From Dysgonomonas sp. BGC7 (lineage in GTDB: Bacteria > Bacteroidota > Bacteroidia > Bacteroidales > Dysgonomonadaceae): a stretch of 64,000 nucleotides of DNA. Location: contig NZ_CVRP01000007.1 in NCBI RefSeq assembly GCF_001261735.1, positions 310,001-374,000 of the forward strand, given 5' to 3'. The translations under genes and the position numbers were made by a program. The notes under the pieces are model-generated. The model saw only the letters and a list, made by a program, of their open reading frames with translations, was not told the DNA's origin and searched no databases. Each line of letters starts with the position of its first letter. The stretch's first letter is position 1. This document shows positions 7,806 through 17,426 of this stretch, piece after piece.

Positions 7806-8909
7806 ATGGATACAGAACAGTCAAAAATAGTAGATACAGAAAGATTAGAAGAAAAAGAAGCTTATCGAAAGCTTAAAAAGAAGCGTGTACGCAATATAAT
7901 CCTTAATACTGTCAGTATCTTGCTGGCACTGAGTGGTATAGCTTGGGGGGTAAATTTCTTTATACGATATTATCGTTACGAGATAACAAACGATGCCTCT
8001 GTAGAACAGTATATTACTCCGATAAACTCCCGTATAACAGGATACATAAAAGAGGTGCGTTTCACCGAACATCAATGGGTAGAAAAAGGAGATACACTAT
8101 TGATTATAGACGACAGGGAGTTTAAGATTAAGTTGCTTGATGCTGAAGCTGCCGTAATGGATGCAAAAAGCTCTGCATCTGTACTTTCGTCGAGCATAGC
8201 TACAACGTCAACAAATGTTACTGTTTCTGAGGCAAATATAGAAGAGGCTCAAGCTCGCCTTTGGAGAGCCGAGCAAGACCTGAAACGGTACAAGAACCTG
8301 TTGGATGCAGAATCTGTTTCGCAGCAGCAATACGATCAGGTGAAAAGTGAATATGAAGCGCAGAAGGCTCATTATTCAGCCCTGCTGAGACAGAAAGAAT
8401 CGTTGAGGTCAACATCGACAGAAGCTTCAAAAAAACAAGGTAATGCAGAAGCTTCTATACTTCGGCGTGAGGCTGATCTAGAAATGGCAAAGCTCAATCT
8501 TTCATATACGGCTATCATTGCTCCCTATAGTGGATATGTAGGACGGCGGACGCTTGAAGCGGGGCAGCTTGTGCAGGCCGGACAAACAATAACCAATCTG
8601 ATAAAGAATGATAATAAATGGATTATTGCTAACTATCGTGAAATGCAGATTGAAAATATTTATATAGGTCAGGAAATAAAAATCAAGGTAGATGCTATCA
8701 AAGGGAAAACGTTTAAGGGCAGAGTAACTGCAATATCGGAAGCTACAGGCTCGAAGTATTCGATGCTTCCTACCGATAATTCGGCAGGTAACTTTGTCAA
8801 GATACAACAGCGTATCCCTGTTCGTATCGACTTTGTAGATATTTCCGCAGAGGATATGCAAAAGTTACGAGCAGGAATGATGGTAACTACAGAAGCCATA
8901 AAGGACTAA
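7806..8909 (+). CDS. HlyD/EmrA-type membrane fusion protein
   Basis: A 367-residue protein with a Lys-rich cytosolic start, one TM helix (about 31-53, IILNTVSILLALSGIAWGVNFF), and then a split biotinyl-lipoyl domain (SRITGYIKEVRFTEHQWVEKGDTLL and later APYSGYVGRRTLEAGQLV). A coiled-coil hairpin of roughly 110 residues lies between the two halves, and a beta-barrel domain follows. It bridges the inner-membrane MFS pump to the TolC-like channel. It starts 2 bases after the tolC-like stop and ends 3 bases before the pump gene. Confidence 0.92.
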   Translation: MDTEQSKIVDTERLEEKEAYRKLKKKRVRNIILNTVSILLALSGIAWGVNFFIRYYRYEITNDASVEQYITPINSRITGYIKEVRFTEHQWVEKGDTLLIIDDREFKIKLLDAEAAVMDAKSSASVLSSSIATTSTNVTVSEANIEEAQARLWRAEQDLKRYKNLLDAESVSQQQYDQVKSEYEAQKAHYSALLRQKESLRSTSTEASKKQGNAEASILRREADLEMAKLNLSYTAIIAPYSGYVGRRTLEAGQLVQAGQTITNLIKNDNKWIIANYREMQIENIYIGQEIKIKVDAIKGKTFKGRVTAISEATGSKYSMLPTDNSAGNFVKIQQRIPVRIDFVDISAEDMQKLRAGMMVTTEAIKD

Positions 8910-8912
8910 GAG

Positions 8913-10520
8913 ATGATAATTCCAGTAATACGAACAACAACCATAAGCCCTTTCAGAAGTTGGGTACCCAATTGGCTGAAGGTGGTAGTGGCTCTCACTA
9001 TATTGGTTCCTATATTGTTAGTGAATGGAGCGTATACCGGAAGTAATATTGATATATCCAGTTATTTGGGGGTTATTTCAGAGGACATAAATATTGCATA
9101 TTATGCCTCGTCTGTAGGTATGGCTGTTGCACATTTGGTGATACCAAAGATTAAGCCTATTGCTACAGCCAAAACAATAATACTTGTGGTCTTATTATTT
9201 CAGGTGGCTCTCAGTCTTATTTGTGCCGAAACAAGCTATATCGAAGTTATCATTGTATGTAGCTTTTTTATAGGTTACTTTAAGGCTTTCTCGATGGTGG
9301 AGACTATCAATATTCTAATGCCGGCATTTAGCCCCAGTGGAACACGTAACGAGTTTTATGCTAAATTCTACCCTATAACTCTTACTTGCGGACAACTGTC
9401 TCTTGTGCTTACTGCCGAATTTGCTTATATATATAACTGGCAGTATATGTATTATTTTATGATATTGGTACTGTTAGTAGCTATTATAGCAGTAGTAGTG
9501 TGCATGACTTATGCACGCAGGCTGGTGAAAATTCCATTCAAAGAAATAGACTGGACAAGCTTCTTTCTTGTATCCGTTTGTTTTATGTCTATTATCTATG
9601 TGGCTACATATGGTAAAACAAAGGACTGGTTTACCTCGGGCAGTATTATCACTGCAACAGTGCTGATACCTCTCACCGGATGGCTGTTTATACGCAGACA
9701 ATTTTCCGATAAACCTTTTTTAGATATTAGTGTACTTAAAAACCGAAACTCGGTTACGGTGTATCTTCTTTCTTTTGTACTCATGTTCTTCGCATCATTC
9801 AGTATTCTTGTCTCCTCATATACTACCAATGTGCTGAGGCTGGATAGTACTCATATCAATGAGTTGTATCTTTATATGATTCCGGGTTTTGTTGTCGGAG
9901 CTATAATCTGCTATTATTGGTTTATGAAGGAAATACGTATGGCGTGGCTTATTTTTTTAGGATTTGCGTGTTTCACGATATCAATTGGGCTATTATATTT
10001 TAAGATTACTCCATCGGGCATGTATGAGGATTTGTATTTACTTATGTTTTTGAGAGGAGTTGGTATGCTTGTCTTATTTGTGGCATTTGCTATATATGGT
10101 ATATCTGGATTGTCTCCAAAACAGTTGATATATAATGCGTTCTTCCTTATTTCAGCTCGTTCGGCATTGGCTCCGGCTATTGGAGCATCTATACTGACTA
10201 ATTGGTTGTATCGCTTGCAACAAAAGAATGTAAGTGTACTTTCGGAAGGTGTAGACATGCAAAATGCTTTAGCCTCAAGCCAGTTTTCTTCATCGGTAAA
10301 TACGGCACTACAACAGGGATGGAGTGTAGAGGACGCACATAAAATAGCAACGAATCTATTATATCAAAGGATTCAGATACAGGCTATAACAGTCAGTATT
10401 AAAACGATTACAGGCTGGATGCTTATATTGGGTATAATTCTGTTGGTAGGGATAGTTCTTTACTTTTTACAATTCAAGCCTGTGAAGTTGATGAAGATGG
10501 GCAACGATATGTCCGGATAA
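8913..10520 (+). CDS. EmrB/QacA-type (DHA2) MFS multidrug transporter
   Basis: A 535-residue, very hydrophobic protein with about 14 predicted TM segments, the size and topology of DHA2 drug/proton antiporters. It follows an EmrA-like fusion protein and a TolC-like channel, which indicates a tripartite pump that exports toxic compounds directly across both membranes. Classic motif A is weak in this sequence, as in other Bacteroidota members. The gene ends only 1 base before the stop of the convergent CDF gene, with no terminator hairpin between them, so read-through antisense RNA is possible. Confidence 0.88.
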   Translation: MIIPVIRTTTISPFRSWVPNWLKVVVALTILVPILLVNGAYTGSNIDISSYLGVISEDINIAYYASSVGMAVAHLVIPKIKPIATAKTIILVVLLFQVALSLICAETSYIEVIIVCSFFIGYFKAFSMVETINILMPAFSPSGTRNEFYAKFYPITLTCGQLSLVLTAEFAYIYNWQYMYYFMILVLLVAIIAVVVCMTYARRLVKIPFKEIDWTSFFLVSVCFMSIIYVATYGKTKDWFTSGSIITATVLIPLTGWLFIRRQFSDKPFLDISVLKNRNSVTVYLLSFVLMFFASFSILVSSYTTNVLRLDSTHINELYLYMIPGFVVGAIICYYWFMKEIRMAWLIFLGFACFTISIGLLYFKITPSGMYEDLYLLMFLRGVGMLVLFVAFAIYGISGLSPKQLIYNAFFLISARSALAPAIGASILTNWLYRLQQKNVSVLSEGVDMQNALASSQFSSSVNTALQQGWSVEDAHKIATNLLYQRIQIQAITVSIKTITGWMLILGIILLVGIVLYFLQFKPVKLMKMGNDMSG

Positions 10521-10521
10521 T

Positions 10522-11505
10522 TCAACCTTCTTCTACAGTTATTAGTTTATCGGTCGAAAATTTTACTTGTTTTACAAAAGCCTCTTTTCTAAAAGGACAC
10601 TCTTTTACAAGGCAAGATGTACAGTATTTTTCCAGACAAGAATCGGAGTGTATAGATATTACTGTATCTTGAGGAAAAGCCTGGATGAGACACATTCGTA
10701 AATCTTCGCATCGTGTATGACCTTCATTTATATTATAGTACCAAGGTAGAGTGAGATCACAATCTATGAAATAATCACTACCATATTTTAGTACTTTTAG
10801 ATTATGTATGTCAATCCAGTCATCTTTCCGGTTTTCATTAATAGCTTCTGTTATTTTACCAAGAGTGGCACTATCTGCTGTATCAATAAGGTTTGTGATA
10901 GTTTTTCGGAGAATATTAATTCCTGTATATACAATGATACCTCCAAAAATAATAGCCAAAGCGCTATCTATCCAAACCAAACCTGTAAAATATAGAACCA
11001 GTAAGCCGATGACAAGCCCTATTGTGGAGTAAGTGTCGGACTGTAAATGCTTCCCCCCCGAAATAAGTGCTATGGAATCGTACTTCTTACCTTGACGAAT
11101 GCTATACCAGCCTAATATGTAATTTACCAATCCGGCAGCGGCAACTACGATGATACCAAAATCTAACTTCTCGATGACAGAGGGGGTAAATAACCTGCTT
11201 ATTCCCTCGTAGATAATAACTGCACCTGCTCCAAATATAAGAATACCTTCTATTGATGCTGAAATGAGTTCTATTTTTCCATGTCCAAACGGATGATCTT
11301 TATCTTTGGGCTTGGCAGCCAGATGAATTGCATATAAGCTTATTAGTCCTGCTACTACGTTAACAATGCTTTCCATAGCATCTGTCAAGATCCCAACAGA
11401 GTTTGTCAAGTAATAAGCTGTAAATTTTCCTATAAGAAGAAATACTCCGCATATTACTACAATCGTTTGTATGCGTTGTTTGACTCTACCCGATTCAGAA
11501 TTCAT
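10522..11505 (-). CDS. Cation diffusion facilitator (metal exporter) with Cys-rich tail
   Basis: A 327-residue CDF protein. TM2 has GILTDAMESIVN and TM5 has GGKHLQSDT, giving a site made of D-A-M-E-S in TM2 and H-x-x-x-D in TM5. HPFGHGKIE is the characteristic loop. After six TM segments comes the cytoplasmic ferredoxin-like domain. The C-terminus carries four cysteines in CLEKYCTSCLVKECPFR, which could bind metal or a cluster. The second TM2 ligand of FieF (D49) is not conserved. The protein probably exports Zn, Fe or a similar divalent metal; which one cannot be told from the sequence. A -7 element lies at 11530-11537 (TAACTTTG on the minus strand). Confidence 0.9.
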   Translation of the reverse strand: MNSESGRVKQRIQTIVVICGVFLLIGKFTAYYLTNSVGILTDAMESIVNVVAGLISLYAIHLAAKPKDKDHPFGHGKIELISASIEGILIFGAGAVIIYEGISRLFTPSVIEKLDFGIIVVAAAGLVNYILGWYSIRQGKKYDSIALISGGKHLQSDTYSTIGLVIGLLVLYFTGLVWIDSALAIIFGGIIVYTGINILRKTITNLIDTADSATLGKITEAINENRKDDWIDIHNLKVLKYGSDYFIDCDLTLPWYYNINEGHTRCEDLRMCLIQAFPQDTVISIHSDSCLEKYCTSCLVKECPFRKEAFVKQVKFSTDKLITVEEG

Positions 11506-11529
11506 TACTGGTCGTTTTATAGTTTACTC

Positions 11530-11537
11530 CAAAGTTA
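11530..11537 (-). promoter_or_regulatory. -7 promoter element of CDF gene
   Basis: TAACTTTG on the minus strand, 25 bases upstream of the CDF start codon, matches TAnnTTTG. No -33 match. Confidence 0.5.
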
Positions 11538-11709
11538 AATAGTTTTTCCGGCAGACATGGAAAATAATTATAAAACTTATTCAATCTTTCCGCTACATAA
11601 ATTACTTCATACTAGATTGGAGAATAATTCTTTTGTTTAATACGCATCTTTTGTCCCGAAAAAGGTGCAATATCTTCTAATATACTTTAATTTTGTTATT
11701 GTTGTAGAA

Positions 11710-12333
11710 ATGCTAAATATTATAGTAGTGAAATACTTACTGAATTGTATAGTAATAGGTATAATATCTCTCTTTGTGGTTTCTTCGTGTATAGATAAAA
11801 AATACGATTGGGCTAACTTAGACAAAAGTGGAGTAATAAAAATACCTCCTGTTCCATTAGGTAGTCTGGATACAATATATCTTAGCGGCCTTCCTCAGGG
11901 AGAGAGGCCGTGGGGAGTGCCGATACCGGATTTCTCGATAGTGAAAACTGATACAATGAGAAATCTCTTTGAAGGTAATGCTGTCAAGAATTTTTTCTTT
12001 GAAGGAGCCAGTACTGTCGAAATAGCTTCTGACGTAGATATATATATTGCCATAAAAGGTATAACAATAGATCTGTATCTGAGTATAATAGATCGAGATG
12101 GACAAAGGAACGAAAATGTTGTTATACCAAAACAAAGCCTGACAACAGTAAAGAATCAGAAATTGTCCATTCAGATAGCTTCTCAATATATGCGCTATAT
12201 GCAGGAGGCAAAAGACTTGCAATATACTATTGTTCTCAGTTCCGATGATGGTTCTGTGTGGATAGGCAAAAACGATTATATTTATTTGAGAGATGCTATC
12301 ATCAAAACCGGAGGATTTTACTACGAACTGTAA
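11710..12333 (+). CDS. Hypothetical lipoprotein
   Basis: About 207 residues from ATG 11710. A TAnnTTTG element (TAATTTTG at 11688-11695) lies between this ATG and an earlier in-frame ATG at 11665, so the shorter form is preferred; GTG 11728 is also possible. The N-terminus is a hydrophobic segment with a VVSSC lipobox, followed by DKKYDWANLDKSGVIKIPPVP. The family is not one I can name. It sits 10 bases ahead of a DUF5723 outer-membrane protein, so the two probably form an envelope operon, perhaps as partner subunits. Confidence 0.7.
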   Translation: MLNIIVVKYLLNCIVIGIISLFVVSSCIDKKYDWANLDKSGVIKIPPVPLGSLDTIYLSGLPQGERPWGVPIPDFSIVKTDTMRNLFEGNAVKNFFFEGASTVEIASDVDIYIAIKGITIDLYLSIIDRDGQRNENVVIPKQSLTTVKNQKLSIQIASQYMRYMQEAKDLQYTIVLSSDDGSVWIGKNDYIYLRDAIIKTGGFYYEL

Positions 12334-12343
12334 GTCTTAGATA

Positions 12344-13759
12344 ATGTATAGAGAGAGTATGCGCATAATTCTGATTTTAGTAATCTGCATTTTTTCTGTT
12401 ATTAAAGGATTTACACAAGTTAAGTCCGACTATTTTATGCAGACGTCTTATCTGAGGAATAGTCTGAATCCGGCTTTGATACCCGACCAGGGTTATTTGA
12501 TAGTGCCTGTACTTCCCAATATATATGCAAATGCTCAAACAAATACAATAAATCTCGATCACCTTTCTTTTAGAGGGACGGAGGGTAGGAGAGTAACATT
12601 TATGCATCAGAGTATAAATACTGACGATTTTCTTTCGGGGCTATCTAATAATAATTATGTGAATGTCGATGCCAACATAAAACTTTTCGCTTTGGGGATG
12701 TACAGAGGCGATAGCTTTTGGAATTTCGATTTTGGAATAAGGACACATGTAGACTTAAATATACCTAAGCCTTTCTTTGGATTGCTAAAAGAAGGTTTTG
12801 ATCAAAATGAACAGACCAGATATGATCTTTCCGATTTAGGAGCGACTGGTAATTCTTTTATCGAACTGGGCGTGGCACATTCACGGCCTTTTCTTGATCG
12901 TAGCCTGACGGTAGGTGTCAGAGCCAAGTTGCTTGGTGGTATTGGAGATTTTGATCTTGATGCTAAAAGCCTGACAATAGATGCCGGGCCTGACTATTGG
13001 ACGGCAAGGTCTAAGGTTTCTTTAAGGGCTTCGGCACCAGGAATAAAACAAAGATACGATAGTGAGGGATATATTGATGGTTTCGATTTCGGTTCTAAGT
13101 TTACTGTTCCCGGTATTGGTTTCGGGCTTGATATAGGCGCTGTGTACGATTTTAAAAATATTAATCCGTCTATGAAGGGATTGAAGGTATCTGCGGCTTT
13201 GAACGATCTGGGCTTTATAGCATGGACTAAAAATAATACAGTAAACCTTCATTCATCCGAAACTGACGTAACTGTTACTCCTCACGATTATAATATTTTC
13301 AGAGATGATGATGCTTCATTGAGTGACGTATTCGAAAAAGCATTTGACGATATAAAGAAGGCTGTTAATCTTGAAGGAGAAAAAGAAAAGGGGCGTGTTT
13401 CTAAGCTACGTATGAATATGAATCTCGGTGTCGAATATGAAATCTGGGAGCGAAAGTTCTCTGTGGGAGCATTATATTCAATCCGCTTTGGTAACTATAA
13501 GAATATATCGGAATATACGATGTCTCTCAATTATCGTCCTTGTTCGTGGCTTGCAGCCACTACCAGCTACTCTTTTTCGCATAGTAATTTAGATACGTTT
13601 GGTATGGCTTTACATCTGGCTCCATCTAAAGGAGTAAATTTCTTCTTTGCGAGCGATTATATTATACCTCATGTTTCATCTCAATTCATTCCTACAACAA
13701 GTCGGGCACTTAATCTGCAAGTCGGGATGAGCATACCTTTAGGCAAGAAAAGATACTAG
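12344..13759 (+). CDS. DUF5723-like outer-membrane protein
   Basis: A 471-residue protein with a signal peptide; the start could be ATG 12344 or the internal ATG 12359 that gives MRIILILVICIF. The mature part opens with LRNSLNPALIPDQGYL, a pattern of the Bacteroidota DUF5723 family. It continues as amphipathic beta strands and ends in a short C-terminal strand (LQVGMSIPLGKKRY), consistent with an outer-membrane beta barrel. The function of the family is unknown. It follows the lipoprotein gene closely and appears to share its promoter. Confidence 0.75.
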   Translation: MYRESMRIILILVICIFSVIKGFTQVKSDYFMQTSYLRNSLNPALIPDQGYLIVPVLPNIYANAQTNTINLDHLSFRGTEGRRVTFMHQSINTDDFLSGLSNNNYVNVDANIKLFALGMYRGDSFWNFDFGIRTHVDLNIPKPFFGLLKEGFDQNEQTRYDLSDLGATGNSFIELGVAHSRPFLDRSLTVGVRAKLLGGIGDFDLDAKSLTIDAGPDYWTARSKVSLRASAPGIKQRYDSEGYIDGFDFGSKFTVPGIGFGLDIGAVYDFKNINPSMKGLKVSAALNDLGFIAWTKNNTVNLHSSETDVTVTPHDYNIFRDDDASLSDVFEKAFDDIKKAVNLEGEKEKGRVSKLRMNMNLGVEYEIWERKFSVGALYSIRFGNYKNISEYTMSLNYRPCSWLAATTSYSFSHSNLDTFGMALHLAPSKGVNFFFASDYIIPHVSSQFIPTTSRALNLQVGMSIPLGKKRY

Positions 13760-13867
13760 ATCGTTAAGAGGAAATAAAATAAAGGAATTTTTTAATATCT
13801 CTCTTTGTTTTTTATATATTTAGGTCTTGTTTCTAGAATATAAGTTATTAATCTTATTTATTTCAAT

Positions 13868-14875
13868 ATGAATGTAAAAGAACAATACTGGAAATATTCA
13901 CTTATTATCCTTATCCTTTTCATGGGTATTATTCTCTTTCGGGAAATAGCACCTTTTCTAAGTGGTATATTAGGTGCTTCTACGATATATATTATGGTAA
14001 GGAAGCAAATGTTTTTTCTTACAGAGAAGAAGAAAATGAAAAACAGTATTGCTGCTATTCTGATACTGGGAGAAGCTATTCTTTGTTTTCTCATTCCTTT
14101 CTCTATTGCAGTATGGCTTTTGATAGATGAACTTCATGGTATAAACCTTGATCCTACAGCTACAATAGATGCTGTTCAACGATTTTCGGGTCTGATACAA
14201 GAACGGACAGGATATAATGTTCTTAGTTCCGATAATATAGTTACTGCTGCCGGATATTTGCCTAAGGTAGGGCAGGTGCTTGTCAATAGTGTAAGCAGTT
14301 TTGTGATAAACTCATTGGTTCTTATCTTTTTTCTTTATTTTATGCTTATTGGAGGGCGGCGAATGGAGAGCTACCTTTATACTTTGTTGCCATTCAATGA
14401 AGATAATAAGAGAAATGTTTTGACTGAAATAAATATGATGGTTAAATCGAATGCGGTGGGTATTCCTCTTCTTGCCGTTATACAAGGTTTAGTTGCTCTT
14501 ATTGGATATTTGATATTTGGTGCACCTAACCCTATTCTGTTTGGCTTTCTAACTTGTTTTGCTACTATTATACCTCTTGTTGGTACCTCTTTGGTCTGGT
14601 TTCCTTTAGCTCTTTATTTGGGCTTGTCCGGCGATTGGTTCAATGGTATCGGATTGGCTATATATGCCTTGGTGGTAATCTCCAACTCGGACAATTTAAT
14701 CCGCTTTATATTGCAGAAGAAGATGGCCGATACACACCCTCTTATCACCGTTTTTGGTGTTATTATCGGTCTTACTCTGTTTGGTTTCTGGGGTGTTATA
14801 TTCGGGCCTCTGTTTTTGTCTATGTTTATACTTTGTCTCAATATATTTAAGATAGAATATTTGGATCCGAAATAG
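13868..14875 (+). CDS. AI-2E family permease (PerM/YdiK type)
   Basis: A 335-residue integral membrane protein with about eight TM segments and the family's C-terminal signature region PLVGTSLVWFPLALYL followed by SNSDNLIRFILQKKMADTHP and FGFWGVIFGPLF. Members export autoinducer-2, Na+/H+ or other solutes; the individual substrate is not predictable. It is a single gene, ended by a strong bidirectional terminator at 14884-14916. Confidence 0.9.
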   Translation: MNVKEQYWKYSLIILILFMGIILFREIAPFLSGILGASTIYIMVRKQMFFLTEKKKMKNSIAAILILGEAILCFLIPFSIAVWLLIDELHGINLDPTATIDAVQRFSGLIQERTGYNVLSSDNIVTAAGYLPKVGQVLVNSVSSFVINSLVLIFFLYFMLIGGRRMESYLYTLLPFNEDNKRNVLTEINMMVKSNAVGIPLLAVIQGLVALIGYLIFGAPNPILFGFLTCFATIIPLVGTSLVWFPLALYLGLSGDWFNGIGLAIYALVVISNSDNLIRFILQKKMADTHPLITVFGVIIGLTLFGFWGVIFGPLFLSMFILCLNIFKIEYLDPK

Positions 14876-14883
14876 ATAAAAAA

Positions 14884-14916
14884 ATAAAGAGGAGCTATCA
14901 AATAGCTCCTCTTTAT
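14884..14916. terminator. Bidirectional intrinsic terminator
   Basis: A 14-bp perfect stem (ATAAAGAGGAGCTA paired with TAGCTCCTCTTTAT) with loop TCAAA, A-rich on one side and T-rich on the other. It lies between the convergent permease and lipoprotein genes and serves both. Confidence 0.85.
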
Positions 14917-14932
14917 TTTTATCTTAATTTTT

Positions 14933-15412
14933 CTATTCTTCTGAAGAAAGTCCTCTTTTGAAAGAATCTATCGCATTTGCTTTAATAATTACGCTTTCGT
15001 CTATATCTAAGATACTCGAGACATCTTCTTTTAGATCTGATATAATAGATATTGTAGAATTTTCCTGTACTGCAGTCTTAACTCCTCTGGTATCATCCAT
15101 CGAGTAAATGTTTTTACTTGTAAAATGATATATTCCTTTTAGTGGTTCGGCATAATTGATATAATAGTAATATGTCTTATCATTCTTTAGCTCATAGCTT
15201 ACCTGATATGACTTATATCTGTTTTCTATATAATCGATTATTGCTTGCTTTACGGAAGGATCTGTAACATAAACTTCTGCTTTTGTCCCTGAATATATCC
15301 AATGGCCTTCAACACTTTTGGTATAAGTGTTCTCCTCCTTGTCGCAAGAATTAAGCGATAGGAATAAAGCCATTAATGGTATGAGCAAATATGTCAAGAA
15401 CCCTATTTTCAC
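14933..15412 (-). CDS. Hypothetical lipoprotein with lipocalin-like size
   Basis: A 159-residue protein starting at GTG. The signal sequence ends in LSLNSC, a lipobox-like site. The mature part VEGHWIYSGTKAEVYV resembles the opening of lipocalin-like or DUF4923-type beta-barrel proteins, where a GxW motif starts the barrel, but the assignment is tentative. It is monocistronic, ending at the shared terminator. Confidence 0.6.
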   Translation of the reverse strand: MKIGFLTYLLIPLMALFLSLNSCDKEENTYTKSVEGHWIYSGTKAEVYVTDPSVKQAIIDYIENRYKSYQVSYELKNDKTYYYYINYAEPLKGIYHFTSKNIYSMDDTRGVKTAVQENSTISIISDLKEDVSSILDIDESVIIKANAIDSFKRGLSSEE

Positions 15413-15586
15413 GAGGGAATTAAGTTTATTTCACAAATGTACATAATAAAAACGATATTTTATGAATTATATTGTGTTTTTTGAGGAATTAAAATGGAAA
15501 AAGTGTTAAGCTTATATCCTATAACACATTCTCCATTCTATTACTACGTCTCTGATAATTGTCATATCAATTTTTGGACAATTCTT

Positions 15587-17074
15587 TCAATCAAAATAAT
15601 GATTGTAATAATGATAATTATAACCATAGTTGTATATTTTATTAGGATTAATCCAATACGATTCTCTCAGAGGAGACTCGATAATTACTTTTTTATTAGC
15701 TGGTTTTGTTATTGTTACTATATAGTTTTCTAAATTCCATTTGTTGCTTTTATCATACCAGTTAGGCTTGATAGTCAGTAGAGAATCAGAAAGAATATAG
15801 TCCAGTTTCGCAGACTCGGCTTTTCTGTTTGCCTGAATTTTATTATTTGCAAAACTAACTTTTTTTATCTCAATTTTGTATGTTGAAAGAAGAGAATCTT
15901 CTTCTATTTTTATTGGAGGTAATATTGTCACTTGTCTGTCTCTGATTTTCTCTCCTCGATAAAACATTGCGGAATTAATCGGTTGAGGATGTGCGCTCAT
16001 ATATTCTTCTCCTATTTTGACGTAGAGGGTGTCCGAAGTCGTATTTACAGCAATGTTTTCGATGTTTTCTCCTTCTTGTTGGAATGAATATGCAAATTTG
16101 AAACCTGTATTTCCTATATATGCTAAAGCCCCTATCCAAATAACTAATCCTATGATAAAGCTAACAAGAGTACGTGTTGTAAATGAGCTTCTTCTTACAA
16201 TTTTCATCATCAACCAAAATAAGCCAAGAGCCGGTGTGGCAAGAACTACGGCCAATGCCGTTTGCAATTCCAGTGTGTTATAACCCAGTAAGACCATATA
16301 GTTGGTGGCGCCTAATATATCGGTGTCTACATATAACCATATTAATAAAGCGACAACACCTATGAAGGAGATAAAAGATACAATAGCTATAAGTATAGCT
16401 ATAACATTGACAAAAACTTTTATAAAACTATTAGCTGACGCTCCTTTATATTTTCTTGAGGGAGACAGTAGTCGTTCTTCTATGTTTTCTATCGAAGGGT
16501 TATCTCCTGTCATGGCGAGCTTTTGTTTAAAAGTCTTGGCGGCAGGCATTATTATCCATAATAATATATATGCAAGTACTATTGTTGCTATCGCTTTGAA
16601 CGAGAAAAGATATAATAAGAAGACTGCTGTAGCCACTCCAATCCGTATAGCTGTTGGATCTATTCTGAAATAATGCCCGATACCACTACAAACGCCTCCT
16701 ATAATTTTATTGCTATTATCCCGGTATAGTTTTTTCTCGAACAGATCGCTATTCTTTTTATTATTATCGTTGATTGGTGGAATATTCTCTTCGTGGAAAG
16801 AAGATGTTGTACTATCTTCAAAGTCTTTAGGATTACCCATTATAGAGATTATTTCCTGAGCATCGCTGAGTGTAAATATTGTTTCTTTACTTTTCATCCG
16901 CATTTGCAATAGTTCACTCATGCGCAGCTCTATATCGTTTATTATTTCTTCGGCCTCAGCATTCCTTTGGAAGTGTTGTTTCAGGGCTTGCAGATAATCA
17001 TTAAAGACATGATAGGCATCTTCTTCAATGTCGAATGCCATTCCTCCTATGCTGACTTTTATTGTTGGTTTCAT
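15587..17074 (-). CDS. PspC-domain membrane protein, long form
   Basis: A 495-residue protein. Residues 1-90 form a helical module that starts IKVSIGGMAFDIEEDAYHVF. A PspC domain follows at about 113-185 (KLYRDNSNKIIGGVCSGIGHYF plus a TM helix), then four more TM segments and a C-terminal beta-rich region. PspC proteins act in envelope-stress sensing as inner-membrane sensors or anti-repressors. The gene is the last of an operon PspC-short, PadR, PspC-long, 4 bases after the PadR stop. Its N-terminal module is clearly paralogous to that of the short PspC protein. Confidence 0.88.
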   Translation of the reverse strand: MKPTIKVSIGGMAFDIEEDAYHVFNDYLQALKQHFQRNAEAEEIINDIELRMSELLQMRMKSKETIFTLSDAQEIISIMGNPKDFEDSTTSSFHEENIPPINDNNKKNSDLFEKKLYRDNSNKIIGGVCSGIGHYFRIDPTAIRIGVATAVFLLYLFSFKAIATIVLAYILLWIIMPAAKTFKQKLAMTGDNPSIENIEERLLSPSRKYKGASANSFIKVFVNVIAILIAIVSFISFIGVVALLIWLYVDTDILGATNYMVLLGYNTLELQTALAVVLATPALGLFWLMMKIVRRSSFTTRTLVSFIIGLVIWIGALAYIGNTGFKFAYSFQQEGENIENIAVNTTSDTLYVKIGEEYMSAHPQPINSAMFYRGEKIRDRQVTILPPIKIEEDSLLSTYKIEIKKVSFANNKIQANRKAESAKLDYILSDSLLTIKPNWYDKSNKWNLENYIVTITKPANKKVIIESPLRESYWINPNKIYNYGYNYHYYNHYFD

Positions 17075-17078
17075 AGTT

Positions 17079-17414
17079 TTATTTATTTCTGATGTTGTCT
17101 ATAACTCTGACCAGATCTGCCCATACAATATCAAGTTCGTTGAGTACAGCGCGACCTTTATCTGTTATTTCGTAATACTTACGCGGAGGACCTTGCGTCG
17201 ATTCTTCCCAGCGGTAACTTAATATTCCCTGATTTTTTTGGCGGGTAAGCAATGGGTATAAGGTTCCTTCTACGACAATCATCTCCGAATCTTTCAACTC
17301 GTTGATAATGTCAGATACATATGCGTCTCCTTTCGATAAAATACTTAGAATACAGTATTCCAGTATTCCTTTGCGCATTTGGGCTTTTATATTGTCTACA
17401 TTTATAACTTCCAT
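17079..17414 (-). CDS. PadR family transcriptional regulator
   Basis: A 111-residue PadR winged helix: MRKGILEYCILSILSKGDAYVSDII, then VVEGTLYPLLTRQKNQGILSY and PPRKYYEITDKGRAVL, the diagnostic wing. PadR proteins are dimeric repressors that respond to ligands or membrane stress. It lies between two PspC genes on the same strand. A palindrome TACTATGT-AAT-ACATAGTA at 18064-18082 ahead of the operon fits the ATGT/ACAT type of PadR site and suggests autoregulation. Confidence 0.92.
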   Translation of the reverse strand: MEVINVDNIKAQMRKGILEYCILSILSKGDAYVSDIINELKDSEMIVVEGTLYPLLTRQKNQGILSYRWEESTQGPPRKYYEITDKGRAVLNELDIVWADLVRVIDNIRNK

Positions 17415-17426
17415 AATTATTGGTGT

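Noticed and set aside
15494-15733. Plus-strand frame of 79 codons antisense to the end of the long PspC gene
   Set aside because: Mostly antisense to a well supported gene; composition reflects the complementary frame.
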